Positions 53,619 through 62,998 of a stretch of DNA of 63,535 nucleotides are shown here, one piece after another (positions within the stretch are counted from its first letter, which is position 1; each line of letters starts with the position of its first letter). Source of the DNA: Acinetobacter lwoffii. Lineage in GTDB: Bacteria; Pseudomonadota; Gammaproteobacteria; Pseudomonadales; Moraxellaceae. The notes below the pieces were generated by a model, which was not told the origin of the DNA, made no database searches, and worked only from the letters and a program-made list of their open reading frames with translations. The stretch is taken from contig NZ_DCLL01000025.1 of assembly GCF_002321025.1 (NCBI RefSeq), forward strand, positions 13,032-76,566, given 5' to 3'. The translations under genes and the position numbers were made by a program.

Positions 53619-54293
53619 ATGCCATTACAGCGTTTACCTACCTGGGTACAATTAGGGGCGTTTTTTCTTGCGGTCAATGCCGGCATGATTAACGTCCTGG
53701 GTCTGGTGACGGTACTTCACCAGTCTGTTTCACATATGACCGGTAATGTCAGTATGCTGGCCATGGCCCTGCTAAACTGGCAACCAGAACAGATGTTGTA
53801 TCTCTTTCTGGTCACACTCTGCTATGTCATTGGTTCATCCTATAGCGGACTGATTCTTGGAAATAGCCACTTTCGCTTGGGGCAGCTTTATGGTTACCCT
53901 TTAAGCCTGGTGGCTATTTTTATTTTGATCTGCTGGTTATTATTGCCCTATTTCCCGCGTTATGCCTTGTTATGGGCCTGTGTTGCCATGGGTGTGCAAA
54001 ATGCCATGGTCAGTCATTATAAAGGTGCCATTATTCGCACCACGCATTTATCTGGCGTACTGACTGACCTCGGCTTAGCGATGGGCTACCGGTTGCGCGG
54101 TTTGGAGGTAGAATCACGACGCGTGGTTTTGCATCTGCTTATTTTGCTCGGTTTTTTAAGCGGTGGCATTCTTGCCAGCTGGCTATATCCTTATTTAAAA
54201 TTAAATGCATTCCTGATCCCGGCAGTGCTGAGTCTGGTTCTCAGTCTCACGTATTGGGTGATTTATTTACGTTATCGACATCAACACGACTAA
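53619..54293 (+). CDS. DUF1275 (YoaK-like) membrane protein
   Basis: A 224-residue inner-membrane protein with six predicted helices; AVNAGMINVLGLVT, SHMTGNVSMLA and GVQNAMVSHYKGAIIRTTHLSG-type segments mark the family. Function unknown. It precedes the DUF2058 gene by 15 bases, in probable operon. Confidence 0.85.
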   Translation: MPLQRLPTWVQLGAFFLAVNAGMINVLGLVTVLHQSVSHMTGNVSMLAMALLNWQPEQMLYLFLVTLCYVIGSSYSGLILGNSHFRLGQLYGYPLSLVAIFILICWLLLPYFPRYALLWACVAMGVQNAMVSHYKGAIIRTTHLSGVLTDLGLAMGYRLRGLEVESRRVVLHLLILLGFLSGGILASWLYPYLKLNAFLIPAVLSLVLSLTYWVIYLRYRHQHD

Positions 54294-54308
54294 TATCTGG
54301 ACATTCTC

Positions 54309-54845
54309 ATGGTTAAAAATGCATTGCAGGCACAATTGTTAAAGGCAGGATTGGTCGATAATAAAAAAGCCAAAAAACTGTCTAAACAGGCTGTGCATGA
54401 AAAACGCACCGGTGACGGTACCGAGGCTGAAATCAAGGCCAAGATTGAACAAGACAAACAGCAAAAAATGGCCAAAGATCAGGCAATTGAGCAAGAGAAA
54501 AAAGCAGCTTTGCAGGAAAAAGAGCTGAAAGCCGCAATCATGCAAATGATTAACCAACATAAAATCCGTGATACTGACGGCGATGCGGTATATCAGTTTA
54601 TTGATGACAGCAAAATCAAAAAGGTCTATTTAAACCAGCAAATCTATAATGCACTGGTGGCAGGCAGTCTGGTGATTGCACGTGAAAATGATAGCTACGC
54701 GTTTTTGCCTAAAGCTCTGGCAGATCGTATTAATGCGAAAATGCAGGGCTTTATCATTGTGAATAATTCAGAGAAAAATGAAGAAACCACCGATGAAGAA
54801 GATCCATATGCTGCTTATGTTATTCCTGATGATTTGATGTGGTAA
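54309..54845 (+). CDS. DUF2058 (YaiL-like) protein
   Basis: A 178-residue cytoplasmic protein. The N-terminal half is a highly charged helix (LSKQAVHEKRTGDGTEAEIKAKIEQ, shown within family norms) typical of DUF2058; the C-terminal half is a small domain with YQFIDDSKIKKVYLN. Function is unknown; the family is broad in gammaproteobacteria and may bind nucleic acid or ribosomes. Confidence 0.85.
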   Translation: MVKNALQAQLLKAGLVDNKKAKKLSKQAVHEKRTGDGTEAEIKAKIEQDKQQKMAKDQAIEQEKKAALQEKELKAAIMQMINQHKIRDTDGDAVYQFIDDSKIKKVYLNQQIYNALVAGSLVIARENDSYAFLPKALADRINAKMQGFIIVNNSEKNEETTDEEDPYAAYVIPDDLMW

Positions 54846-54882
54846 GCATCGCGTTATCATTACTGAAATATCAAGGATCAGA

Positions 54883-54906
54883 AACTGGCGAATTCGCCGG
54901 TTTTTT
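54883..54906 (+). terminator. intrinsic terminator after the DUF2058 gene
   Basis: CTGGC, loop GAATTC, GCCGG, then TTTTTT. Confidence 0.85.
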
Positions 54907-55011
54907 CATTTTTATGCGCTTTTATTGAATGATTTTGACCAATAGATATGTTTTAAAAAGTTATTCAATATTAAAAAATCTGATCCAAAACTATAAACTT
55001 GACCTAAATTT

Positions 55012-56286
55012 TTGATTAAAGAGAAAGATCGTTTGGAACAGTTTAATTTTATTCGGAATATTCAAGAATGGGCAGATCAGTACCCATGGCTGGAAATGCT
55101 ATCTTCACTGAGTATTGTGATTTTACTGGCGATTCTTGCCAATCTATTTGCCAAACAGATTGTGGTACGCGGAATTCGTCAACTGATTTCCAGAATGCCT
55201 TTTGCCAATAATCAGATTTTTGCTGAGCATAGCGTGATTCGCCGGATTGCCAATATTGTTCCGGCAGTGGTGATTATGAACGGCATTACCACAGTACCGC
55301 ATTTATCTGACAAGGTTGAGTCCTTTGTGCAAATGGGGGCACAGGCTTTTATTTTCCTGACGATTGCCCTGGCTCTTGGTGAATTACTGAATATTTTTAA
55401 CCTGGTCTATCAGCGTAATCCCAAGTCACGTAACAAACCGATTAAAGGCTATTTGCAACTGGTCAAGCTGATTATCTTTATTGTCTGTGGCCTGATGATT
55501 CTCGGCACTTTCCTGAAAAAGGATGTCTTTACCTTGCTGGCTGGCTTCGGTGCCATGGCCGCGGTGTTGATGCTGGTCTTTCAAAATACCATTTTGTCGC
55601 TGGTGGCGTCGGTTCAGATTTCATCTTATGACATGGTGCGTATTGGCGACTGGATCGAAATGCCCTCGCTGAATGCGGACGGAGATGTCATTGATATGTC
55701 ATTACATACCATTACGGTACAGAATTTTGATAAAACAGTGACCACGATTCCCACCAATAAACTGGTGACGGACACTTTTAAAAACTGGCGTGGTATGCAG
55801 GAAGCCGGTGCGCGCCGGATCAAGCGCTCGATTCATATTGATCAAAGCAGCGTGCATTTTATGTCGGCTGAAGAACAGAACAAGCTGAAAAATTTTATTT
55901 TGCTGGATCAATACCTGAATACTAAATCAGAGGAACTGGAACAATTTAACCTGCAACTGAGCCATCATTCGCAATATAACCAGCGCCGTCTCACCAATCT
56001 GGGAACTTTTCGTGCCTATGTAGAGTTTTATCTACAACAGCATTCGGGCATTAGTAAAAATCATTCCCTGATGGTGCGCCAATTGCAGCCAACCAGTGAG
56101 GGTTTGCCATTAGAGATTTATGCTTTTACCAATACTACCGCCTGGGTGGAGTATGAAAATATCCAGTCTGATATCATGGATCATCTGCTGGCGATTATTC
56201 CGGAATTTGGTTTAAAAGTGTATCAAGCGCCTTCAGGTCTTGATTTAAAGGAAGCATTTACTCAACCATCTTCGATTATTACTTAA
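55012..56286 (+). CDS. MscS-family mechanosensitive channel
   Basis: About 424 residues: four hydrophobic helices (LEMLSSLSIVILLAILAN, a segment near 75-125, LIIFIVCGLMILG, and the pore helix with LLAGFGAMAAVLMLVFQNTI), then the cytoplasmic beta domain (DMVRIGDWIEMPSLNADG). The start is unclear: no ATG precedes the first helix; TTG 55012 and TTG 55033 are options and an in-frame TGA lies just upstream. It belongs to the YbdG-like group with a long C-terminal domain. Role: relief of osmotic downshock. Confidence 0.82.
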   Translation: MIKEKDRLEQFNFIRNIQEWADQYPWLEMLSSLSIVILLAILANLFAKQIVVRGIRQLISRMPFANNQIFAEHSVIRRIANIVPAVVIMNGITTVPHLSDKVESFVQMGAQAFIFLTIALALGELLNIFNLVYQRNPKSRNKPIKGYLQLVKLIIFIVCGLMILGTFLKKDVFTLLAGFGAMAAVLMLVFQNTILSLVASVQISSYDMVRIGDWIEMPSLNADGDVIDMSLHTITVQNFDKTVTTIPTNKLVTDTFKNWRGMQEAGARRIKRSIHIDQSSVHFMSAEEQNKLKNFILLDQYLNTKSEELEQFNLQLSHHSQYNQRRLTNLGTFRAYVEFYLQQHSGISKNHSLMVRQLQPTSEGLPLEIYAFTNTTAWVEYENIQSDIMDHLLAIIPEFGLKVYQAPSGLDLKEAFTQPSSIIT

Positions 56287-56305
56287 ACACAAGTCATCCA
56301 ATCTC

Positions 56306-56340
56306 AAGCCTGAGGTGCTGCTGCATTTCAGGCTTTTTTA
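56306..56340 (+). terminator. intrinsic terminator of the MscS gene
   Basis: AAGCCTGA and TCAGGCTT arms and a T run. Confidence 0.88.
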
Positions 56341-56512
56341 TTTCATGAGATGTTTAAATTCTGACTGGCATAAATCTGGCTTTAGTTTAATTTTTATAAT
56401 CTAAGTTTTAATTGAGTGAATCATTTTGTGGCAATTTCATCCAATTACGGGCTTAAAAAAACAGAATCCTTTATAATTCCCGAAAAGCAAAATGCATGAT
56501 AAGAGTACGATA

Positions 56513-58366
56513 ATGTTTCGATGGCTTGAAAGACTGGTTGACCCCTATCCCACCAAAAATCTGAACCAACCTTTACCGACCAAGTTTTTTCCATTTGTCT
56601 GGCAGGCAGCCTATGGAGTCCGCCGTTATTTGCTGATTCTGGTGCTGTGTACTGCCGGTGCTGCCAGCTTCGAAGCTTTTCTGTATTCAAAAATTGGCGA
56701 GCTGGTAAACTGGCTCAGTAAAAGCCAGCCCGATACTTTTCTGGAACAGCATGCCAGCAATTTAACCTTGCTGAGTATTGTTCTGCTGGCCAATATTTTC
56801 TTCGCCAGCGCGCAATCCCTGATCAAGCATCAGATTCTGTATAGCAACTTCCCGATGCGTTTACGCTGGCGCTTTCATAACCTGCTGATGAAACAAAGCC
56901 TGGATTTTTTCCACAATGATTTTGCCGGACGCTTATCGGCCAAAGTTATGCAAACCGCTCTGGCAGTACGCGAATTCTGGGTCATTCTGGGTGACATGCT
57001 GGCTTATGTGCTGATTTATTTCATCACCATCAATATTGTTTTGGGTGCGATTTCACCCTTGCTGATCATTCCATTGATGGTCTGGCTAGCCTTGTTTATC
57101 TGTGCAGCGTGTTATTTCATTCCACGTTTGAGCAAAATTTCCAATGCTCAAGCGGATGCCCGTGCCGTCATGACCGGGCGTATTACGGATGCCTATACCA
57201 ATATTCAGACCGTGAAGCTGTTTGCTCATGCCGGCCGTGAAAGTCAGTATGCCAAGACCTCAATGCAGGAATTTATGGTAACGGTATATAAACAGATGCG
57301 TCTGGGTGCGCAATACGAAATCAGCATCTTGCTCTTAAGTGTGGTGTTGTACGGTGGCGTACTGGGTACCGCGATCTGGTTGTGGATGGAAGGACAGGCC
57401 GAGCTGGGCATTATTGCCGCAACTACGGCAATGGTGCTGAAACTGAACAGTATTGCTGAATTTATGATGTGGCAGACCTCTGCCCTGTTTGAAAATGTCG
57501 GTACCATTCAAGATGGTATGAAAACTTTAGGCCGCAAAATTGCCATTGAAGATAAACCGGGTGCCAAAGAGCTACAGCTCAATCATGGTGAGATCAAATT
57601 CGAAAATGTCAGCTTTGCCTATAATGATAAAAACGTGATTGATCAGTTTAATCTGACCATTCGTCCAGGTGAAAAAATTGGTATTGTCGGCCGTTCAGGT
57701 GCCGGGAAATCTACCCTGATTCAACTGTTGTTGCACTTTTATCATATTAACCAGGGTCGTATCTTGATCGATGGTCAGGATATTGACGATGTGACTCAGG
57801 ACAGTTTGCGCAAGAACATTGCATTAGTGACTCAAGATACTTCACTGCTACATCGCACTGTCGCTGAAAACATTAAATATGGTCGTCCGGATGCGACTGA
57901 TGAAGAAATGTTTGAAGCCGTACGTAAAGCCAAAGCGGAAGAGTTTATTCCCAATCTGACCGATTTGCGTGGTAAAAAAGGCTATGAAGCCTATGTCGGT
58001 GAACGTGGCGTGAAACTTTCCGGCGGACAGCGTCAGCGAATTGCAATTGCACGTGTATTCCTGAAAGATGCGCCGATTCTGATTCTGGATGAAGCCACCA
58101 GTGCGCTGGATTCTGAAGTCGAAGCCGCTATTCAAAACAGTCTGGACGACTTGATGCAGGGTAAAACCGTGATTGCCATTGCTCATCGCCTGTCTACCAT
58201 TGCCCAGATGGATCGTCTGATTGTGCTGGATCAGGGTCGAATTGCCGAACAAGGCACGCATGATGAACTGGTAGCATTGAATGGCATCTATGCCCAGCTT
58301 TGGCAGCGTCAAACGGGCGGCATGTTGATTCAGCAACAGGTCAAAGCATCGAAAAATCTTGATTAA
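56513..58366 (+). CDS. ABC exporter, fused permease and ATPase
   Basis: A 617-residue half-transporter that should work as a dimer. Six membrane helices occupy about 30-330; the ATPase domain has Walker A GRSGAGKST, Q-loop ALVTQDTSLL, signature LSGGQRQR and Walker B ILILDEATSALD. Related to MsbA/HlyB-type lipid or drug exporters; substrate unknown. I chose ATG 56513 with AAGAG upstream; a start seven codons earlier is possible. Confidence 0.88.
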   Translation: MFRWLERLVDPYPTKNLNQPLPTKFFPFVWQAAYGVRRYLLILVLCTAGAASFEAFLYSKIGELVNWLSKSQPDTFLEQHASNLTLLSIVLLANIFFASAQSLIKHQILYSNFPMRLRWRFHNLLMKQSLDFFHNDFAGRLSAKVMQTALAVREFWVILGDMLAYVLIYFITINIVLGAISPLLIIPLMVWLALFICAACYFIPRLSKISNAQADARAVMTGRITDAYTNIQTVKLFAHAGRESQYAKTSMQEFMVTVYKQMRLGAQYEISILLLSVVLYGGVLGTAIWLWMEGQAELGIIAATTAMVLKLNSIAEFMMWQTSALFENVGTIQDGMKTLGRKIAIEDKPGAKELQLNHGEIKFENVSFAYNDKNVIDQFNLTIRPGEKIGIVGRSGAGKSTLIQLLLHFYHINQGRILIDGQDIDDVTQDSLRKNIALVTQDTSLLHRTVAENIKYGRPDATDEEMFEAVRKAKAEEFIPNLTDLRGKKGYEAYVGERGVKLSGGQRQRIAIARVFLKDAPILILDEATSALDSEVEAAIQNSLDDLMQGKTVIAIAHRLSTIAQMDRLIVLDQGRIAEQGTHDELVALNGIYAQLWQRQTGGMLIQQQVKASKNLD

Positions 58367-58423
58367 TACAAAATCAGCAAGACGATTAAACTGTTGACGA
58401 TTTGATTGTCTTCAATACTGAAC

Positions 58424-58466
58424 AGGTCTGGGACAAAAGAAAACTTTGCCCAGACCTTTCTTTTTA
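58424..58466 (+). terminator. intrinsic terminator of the ABC exporter gene
   Basis: AGGTCTGGG-a-CAAA and TTTGCCCAGACCT arms (13 paired bases) followed by a T-rich run. Confidence 0.85.
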
Positions 58467-58817
58467 AAATTTTCTCTACAGATGAACAGCAAGTTGCCAT
58501 CTATCTGGTATTTTAATGAAATGACATAACTCTCCAGTTCTGAAAGCACTCTGATGAAGCCCTATTCAATGCTTAGACAATCTTCTTGCCCTGAGCCAGC
58601 CAATGCAGAGATGTGACCGGTTCAATAAAATAATTTTAATTTCATCCATAAAATTATGTGGTTTAAATTGATTTTAATACTGAATTCAGGCTAATCTGCC
58701 AGTGGCAGAGTCACAATCGCCAAAATTTTGTCCAACAATTTTAATGAAAAATTTGGTGGCTTCATGCCAATATCTATCTATAAATAAAAAAATTTGAATG
58801 AGTGCAACGGATCGCGC
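58467..58817. other. 351-bp intergenic region before the AraC gene
   Basis: No gene seen. It contains TCTGCCA-g-TGGCAGA (58695-58709), a perfect 7-base inverted repeat about 110 bases before the AraC start and a candidate operator. Confidence 0.35.
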
Positions 58818-59846
58818 ATGAAAACAATTGCTCCACGCCAAGACCAAGGAATTCCAGGTGTTTACGGTCTCCTGCTTCTCGATGTCATTTCCCGCTGGGG
58901 TTATAATAATGAGTCGCTTTTCCAACCTTTTGGCCTGACCAGTGAACAGTTGGCAGATCCTGATTTTCGTATTCCAACCCCTGTCGCCAACGAACTGGTC
59001 AAATATGCCCTGAAACTGACCGGCGAGCCGACCCTGGGTTATCATCTTGGCACACAGATGCGGATCTCGATTCATGGCTTTATTGGCTATGCCATTATGA
59101 CGGCGAATAATATTACCGATGCGCTGGTACTGGCGAACCGATTTATTCAACTTCGTTTACCCTTCCTGCAACTGTTTTTCTCAACCTTTGGCGCCAAAGC
59201 CACGGTACAGTTGCAAACCGATATTCAGCTTGAACCGCTGCGCACCGAAATTTCTATTGCCTTGATGATTGGTCTGATCAGTATGGCCAAAGCGATTACA
59301 GGCGTTAACGATGCAACGGGAGAAATCGACTTCGATTTTAAGAAGCCGGAAGGTTTCGAACGCTTTATGGCGAAGTTCCCTACCCATCAGTTCCGCTTTG
59401 AACAGCCGCATTTAATTCTGAGCTTTGATAAAAGCTACCTAATGAACAAGCTGGTACATGCCGACCCAATTGCCAGCCAGATTGCGATTAACCAATGTGA
59501 AGCAGAACTTTCTGCCCTGGGTGAACGGCACCGGATAGCCATGCGTGTCCGAGATATCTTGACCCATGCCGAGCAGCATTATCTGAGTATTGAAAATGTG
59601 GCGGATCGCTTGCACATGTCTGACCGCACCTTAAAACGTCAACTCGCCGCCGAAGGTACCTCCTTTTCTACACTCGTCGATGAAGTGCGTTACCGGCATG
59701 CCACCTCGTTATTATCCCGGACAGATTTCACTCTGGAACAGATTGCCGATGAACTGGGTTATAGTGATGTCGCCAATTTTAGCAGGGCATTTAAACGCTG
59801 GAGTGGTCGCAGCCCGAGCAACTGGCGCAAAGATCCTTATTTATAA
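58818..59846 (+). CDS. AraC-family regulator, OruR/ArgR-like
   Basis: A 342-residue regulator: N-terminal arabinose-binding-like domain of the AraC_N type (about 15-200) and a C-terminal double helix-turn-helix (SIENVADRLHMSDRTLKRQL and FTLEQIADELGYSDVANFSRAF). I chose ATG 58818 (MKTIAPRQDQ), because the family core starts there. No obvious target gene adjoins it; gcvH follows 82 bases downstream with its own ribosome site. Confidence 0.87.
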   Translation: MKTIAPRQDQGIPGVYGLLLLDVISRWGYNNESLFQPFGLTSEQLADPDFRIPTPVANELVKYALKLTGEPTLGYHLGTQMRISIHGFIGYAIMTANNITDALVLANRFIQLRLPFLQLFFSTFGAKATVQLQTDIQLEPLRTEISIALMIGLISMAKAITGVNDATGEIDFDFKKPEGFERFMAKFPTHQFRFEQPHLILSFDKSYLMNKLVHADPIASQIAINQCEAELSALGERHRIAMRVRDILTHAEQHYLSIENVADRLHMSDRTLKRQLAAEGTSFSTLVDEVRYRHATSLLSRTDFTLEQIADELGYSDVANFSRAFKRWSGRSPSNWRKDPYL

Positions 59847-59928
59847 GGAAGTATAAGCCTTTTGTTTTGCTTAAAAAGAATGTATAAAACATGTCAAAAA
59901 TGATCTTAAGATTTTTAAGGAGTTATCA

Positions 59929-60303
59929 ATGAATCATCCTGCAGAATTAAAGTACGCAAGTACACATGAATGGGTGCGCATTGAGGGTGATCTTGTTGTG
60001 ACCGGTATTTCCGACCATGCACAGGATGCGTTAGGCGATTTAGTCTATGTAGAAGCACCAGATCTTGATTCACATATCACTGCGGGCGAACAAGCTGGCG
60101 TGGTTGAATCAGTTAAAACAGCTTCCGATATTCATGCACCGGTGTCTGGCGTAGTGGTTGAAATCAATCCTGATCTTGAAGATGATCCTGATTTTATTAA
60201 TGATGACCCATACGGCAAAGGCTGGATCTATAAAATCAAGCCAGACAATATAGCAGATGTCGAAAAGCTGCTTTCCAATACAGAATATGAAGCTGGCCTA
60301 TAA
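59929..60303 (+). CDS. gcvH: glycine cleavage system H protein
   Basis: A 124-residue lipoyl carrier protein. The lipoylated lysine is Lys63 in VESVKTASDIHAP, and the STHEWVR opening and GKGWIYKIKP end are typical. It shuttles the aminomethyl group between GcvP, GcvT and GcvL, none of which is encoded here. Strong AAGGAG ribosome site. Confidence 0.94.
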   Translation: MNHPAELKYASTHEWVRIEGDLVVTGISDHAQDALGDLVYVEAPDLDSHITAGEQAGVVESVKTASDIHAPVSGVVVEINPDLEDDPDFINDDPYGKGWIYKIKPDNIADVEKLLSNTEYEAGL

Positions 60304-60317
60304 GCCATTTTAACTTG

Positions 60318-60347
60318 AAAAAAAATCAGCCTCCGGGCTGATTTTTT
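60318..60347 (+). terminator. intrinsic terminator after gcvH
   Basis: AATCAGCC, loop, GGCTGATT and a T run, with an A run upstream. Confidence 0.88.
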
Positions 60348-60543
60348 ATTGTAGATCCGTCGTTGCATTTTCCAGTTCAAATTAAATTTCATGTATTTAT
60401 CATGAAATATCATTGTATTTTTCACTTATTTTCCCTAAAGTCTTGCTCATATCTGCTTCGCTCCTGAATAGGTCGCGCTTATTTATAACAATAATTTCCC
60501 ATGCTGAGCCCAGCGTCTCACAGCATATCATTTTAGGAAAATC

Positions 60544-61719
60544 ATGAATGCCATTGCAGCGCCACTATGGACCAAGTCATTTATCCTTTGTCTGGCCAAC
60601 AACCTATTTTTATTTATTTTCTATTTTGCGCAAACCACAATTTTGCCAATATACATCTTAAAAGAATTAGGCGGCAACCTGACTCAGGCAGGTCTGGCTA
60701 TGACCTTGTTTATGGTGTCTGCCATTGCAGTGCGACCTTTTAGCGGTTTAATTATCGAAAAATTCGGGGTGCGTAAAACCCTGATTATTTCTGAAGTGTT
60801 CTTTAGCTTATTTTCACTTACTTATCTGTTGGCAGATCAGCTCACGATTCTGTTTATCATCCGTTTCTTACACGGCATCTGGTTCAGTATCTTGACTACA
60901 GTTTGCGTGCCTGTTGTGAACCAGTTTATTCCGGAGCAGCGTAAAGGTGAAGGCATGGGCTATTTTGTCATGTCGGTTAATCTGGGGATTGTCTTAGGTC
61001 CGTTAATAGGTCTAAGCCTGATGGAATACTGGTCTTATTTTCAGGTCAGTATGCTATTGATCGTCTTGGTTTTTATCGGATTTGCCTTCTGTTTTTTGAT
61101 TCCGGTCAAAGAACCTGAAAAAATCATCAAAAATACCAATAAGAAAACCTCGCTTGAGCTGACAGATTTTGTGGAAAAGAAAGTGCTGCCTGTCGCAGTA
61201 TTGGCCATGCTGATTTCTTTTTCTTATGCGAGCATCATGTCTTTTATCGCACCCTTCGCAGCCAGCAAGGATTTAATGGCCTATGCAGGTTTATTCTTTG
61301 TGGTTTTTGCGATTTCCATGATGAGCTTACGGCCGATCACCGGAAAGATTTATGATCGTAAAGGCCCGCAATATGTGATTTATCCGGCATTGCTGGCTTT
61401 TAGTTCGGGTTTATTTTTACTGAGCCAGATTCAGAGCTTATGGGGATTTATGCTGGCTGCAGTCATGGTTGGTGTGGGCTTTGGTAGTGTGCAGCCGTGT
61501 ATTCAAACTTTGGCGATTCAATGTGCGCCCAAGCATCGAATTGGCTATGCAACTTCAACTTTTTATACGTTTTATGACCTGGGTATTGCCATCGGTTCAC
61601 TACTGATTGGTGCCATCATTGCAGCTTACAGTTATCAGTTTGCTTTTATGCTATGCGGTATTTTAACCTTAAGCAGTATTGTTTATTTTAAGCTGGTGGT
61701 GCAACGTAAAACCGTCTAG
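60544..61719 (+). CDS. MFS transporter, YfcJ/YhhS-like
   Basis: A 391-residue inner-membrane transporter with 12 helices. The helix 2-3 loop carries a short basic motif (EKFGVRKTL), and MPHRIGYATS-like APKHRIGYATSTF is found in the C-terminal half. These DHA-type exporters have poorly known substrates (drugs, arabinose or siderophore intermediates). Ribosome site AGGAAAATC. Monocistronic. Confidence 0.85.
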   Translation: MNAIAAPLWTKSFILCLANNLFLFIFYFAQTTILPIYILKELGGNLTQAGLAMTLFMVSAIAVRPFSGLIIEKFGVRKTLIISEVFFSLFSLTYLLADQLTILFIIRFLHGIWFSILTTVCVPVVNQFIPEQRKGEGMGYFVMSVNLGIVLGPLIGLSLMEYWSYFQVSMLLIVLVFIGFAFCFLIPVKEPEKIIKNTNKKTSLELTDFVEKKVLPVAVLAMLISFSYASIMSFIAPFAASKDLMAYAGLFFVVFAISMMSLRPITGKIYDRKGPQYVIYPALLAFSSGLFLLSQIQSLWGFMLAAVMVGVGFGSVQPCIQTLAIQCAPKHRIGYATSTFYTFYDLGIAIGSLLIGAIIAAYSYQFAFMLCGILTLSSIVYFKLVVQRKTV

Positions 61720-61754
61720 TTTTATGGATTGAATCGAATAATAAATAAGATCAA

Positions 61755-61791
61755 TAAAAAAACAGGCAGAAAATTCTGCCTGTGATTTTTT
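61755..61791. terminator. bidirectional intrinsic terminator
   Basis: CAGGCAGA, loop AAAT, TCTGCCTG with flanking A and T runs; shared by the MFS and convergent pilU genes. Confidence 0.85.
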
Positions 61792-61801
61792 GAGCAAATA
61801 T

Positions 61802-62998
61802 TTATTCTGACACCGAAGTATTCTCTGCTTGTTTCTCTTCCGCTTTTGGCTCTTGCATCATGGTGAATTGGGTTGCCTCTGTGGCTACGGTAGTGTCCTG
61901 TCGGTTACTTTTCAGCTTGATTTGTAAGCGCAGTTCATTGGTCGAATCGGCATTGCGCAAGGCTTCTTCATAAGAAATTTCACCCTGGTTATACAGGTCA
62001 AATAAGGCCTGGTCAAAGGTCTGCATGCCCAGTTCACGCGATTTCGCCATAATCGCTTTCAATTCGTGGAATTCACCTTTCAAAATCAGGTCAGACATCA
62101 GTGGCGTATTTAACATGATTTCAATCGCTGCACGACGGCCTTTACCATCTTGAGTACGAATCAGACGCTGTGAAATGATCGCCTTCATATTGGATGACAA
62201 ATCCATTAATAGCTGGTTCCGGCGTTCTTCCGGGAAGAAGTTGATAATCCGGTCCAAAGTCTGGTTGGCATTGTTCGAGTGCAGCGTTCCCAGACACAGA
62301 TGTCCAGTTTCAGCAAAAGCAATCGCGTGTTCCATGGTTTCAGTATCGCGGATTTCCCCAATCAGAATCACATCTGGCGCCTGACGCAAAGTATTTTTCA
62401 GCGCATTGTGCCAGGAATGGCAGTCCACTCCGACTTCACGATGAGTAATCATGGATTTTTTATGCTTGTGCACATATTCAACCGGGTCTTCTACGGTAAT
62501 GATATGCCCGGCCGAATTTTCATTACGGTAGTCAATCATCGCTGCGAGTGAAGTTGATTTACCCGAACCGGTTCCTCCGACCACCAGCACCAGTCCGCGT
62601 TTTTCCATAATCACATGTTTCAGCGATTCCGGTAATTTCAGCTTCTGGAAATTTGGAATTTCTGCAGTAATGGTACGAATTACCATACCGACATTAAGTT
62701 GTTGCTGGAACACATTGACCCGGAAACGGGAGACGCCAGGTACAGTAATGGCAAAGTTACATTCAAGTTCAGTTTCAAATTCTTTACGCTGTTTATCATT
62801 CATCAGGCTGTAGGCAAACAGCTTGGTTTTTTCAGCCGTGAGTTCCTGCTGTCCAAAAGGTTTCATTAAGCCTTGATGTTTGATGCTCGGTGGAAAATCA
62901 GCCGTAATAAATAAATCTGAGCCACCATATTCCACCACTTTGGTCAGCATGTGATGTATGAATTTTTTTGCTTCGTCCAACAATTCTGCCGTGAACAT
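61802..62998 (-). CDS. pilU: type IV pilus retraction ATPase PilU
   Basis: A 398-residue hexameric ATPase of the PilT/PilU type. N-terminal PAS-like domain (SDLFITADFPPS), Walker A GGTGSGKST, Walker B ILIGEIRD, His box ETGHLCLGTLHSN; the C-terminal tail (TTVATEATQ...) is longer than in PilT and fits PilU. I chose ATG 62998 (MFTAELLDEAKK) with GGGGGAAAG just upstream; the frame extends 51 codons further, but without support. PilU helps PilT retract pili. pilT is not visible beside it. Confidence 0.9.
   Translation of the reverse strand: MFTAELLDEAKKFIHHMLTKVVEYGGSDLFITADFPPSIKHQGLMKPFGQQELTAEKTKLFAYSLMNDKQRKEFETELECNFAITVPGVSRFRVNVFQQQLNVGMVIRTITAEIPNFQKLKLPESLKHVIMEKRGLVLVVGGTGSGKSTSLAAMIDYRNENSAGHIITVEDPVEYVHKHKKSMITHREVGVDCHSWHNALKNTLRQAPDVILIGEIRDTETMEHAIAFAETGHLCLGTLHSNNANQTLDRIINFFPEERRNQLLMDLSSNMKAIISQRLIRTQDGKGRRAAIEIMLNTPLMSDLILKGEFHELKAIMAKSRELGMQTFDQALFDLYNQGEISYEEALRNADSTNELRLQIKLKSNRQDTTVATEATQFTMMQEPKAEEKQAENTSVSE

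Noticed and set aside
58686..59150. 154-residue minus-strand frame
   Set aside because: Antisense to the AraC gene; no ribosome site and no family character.
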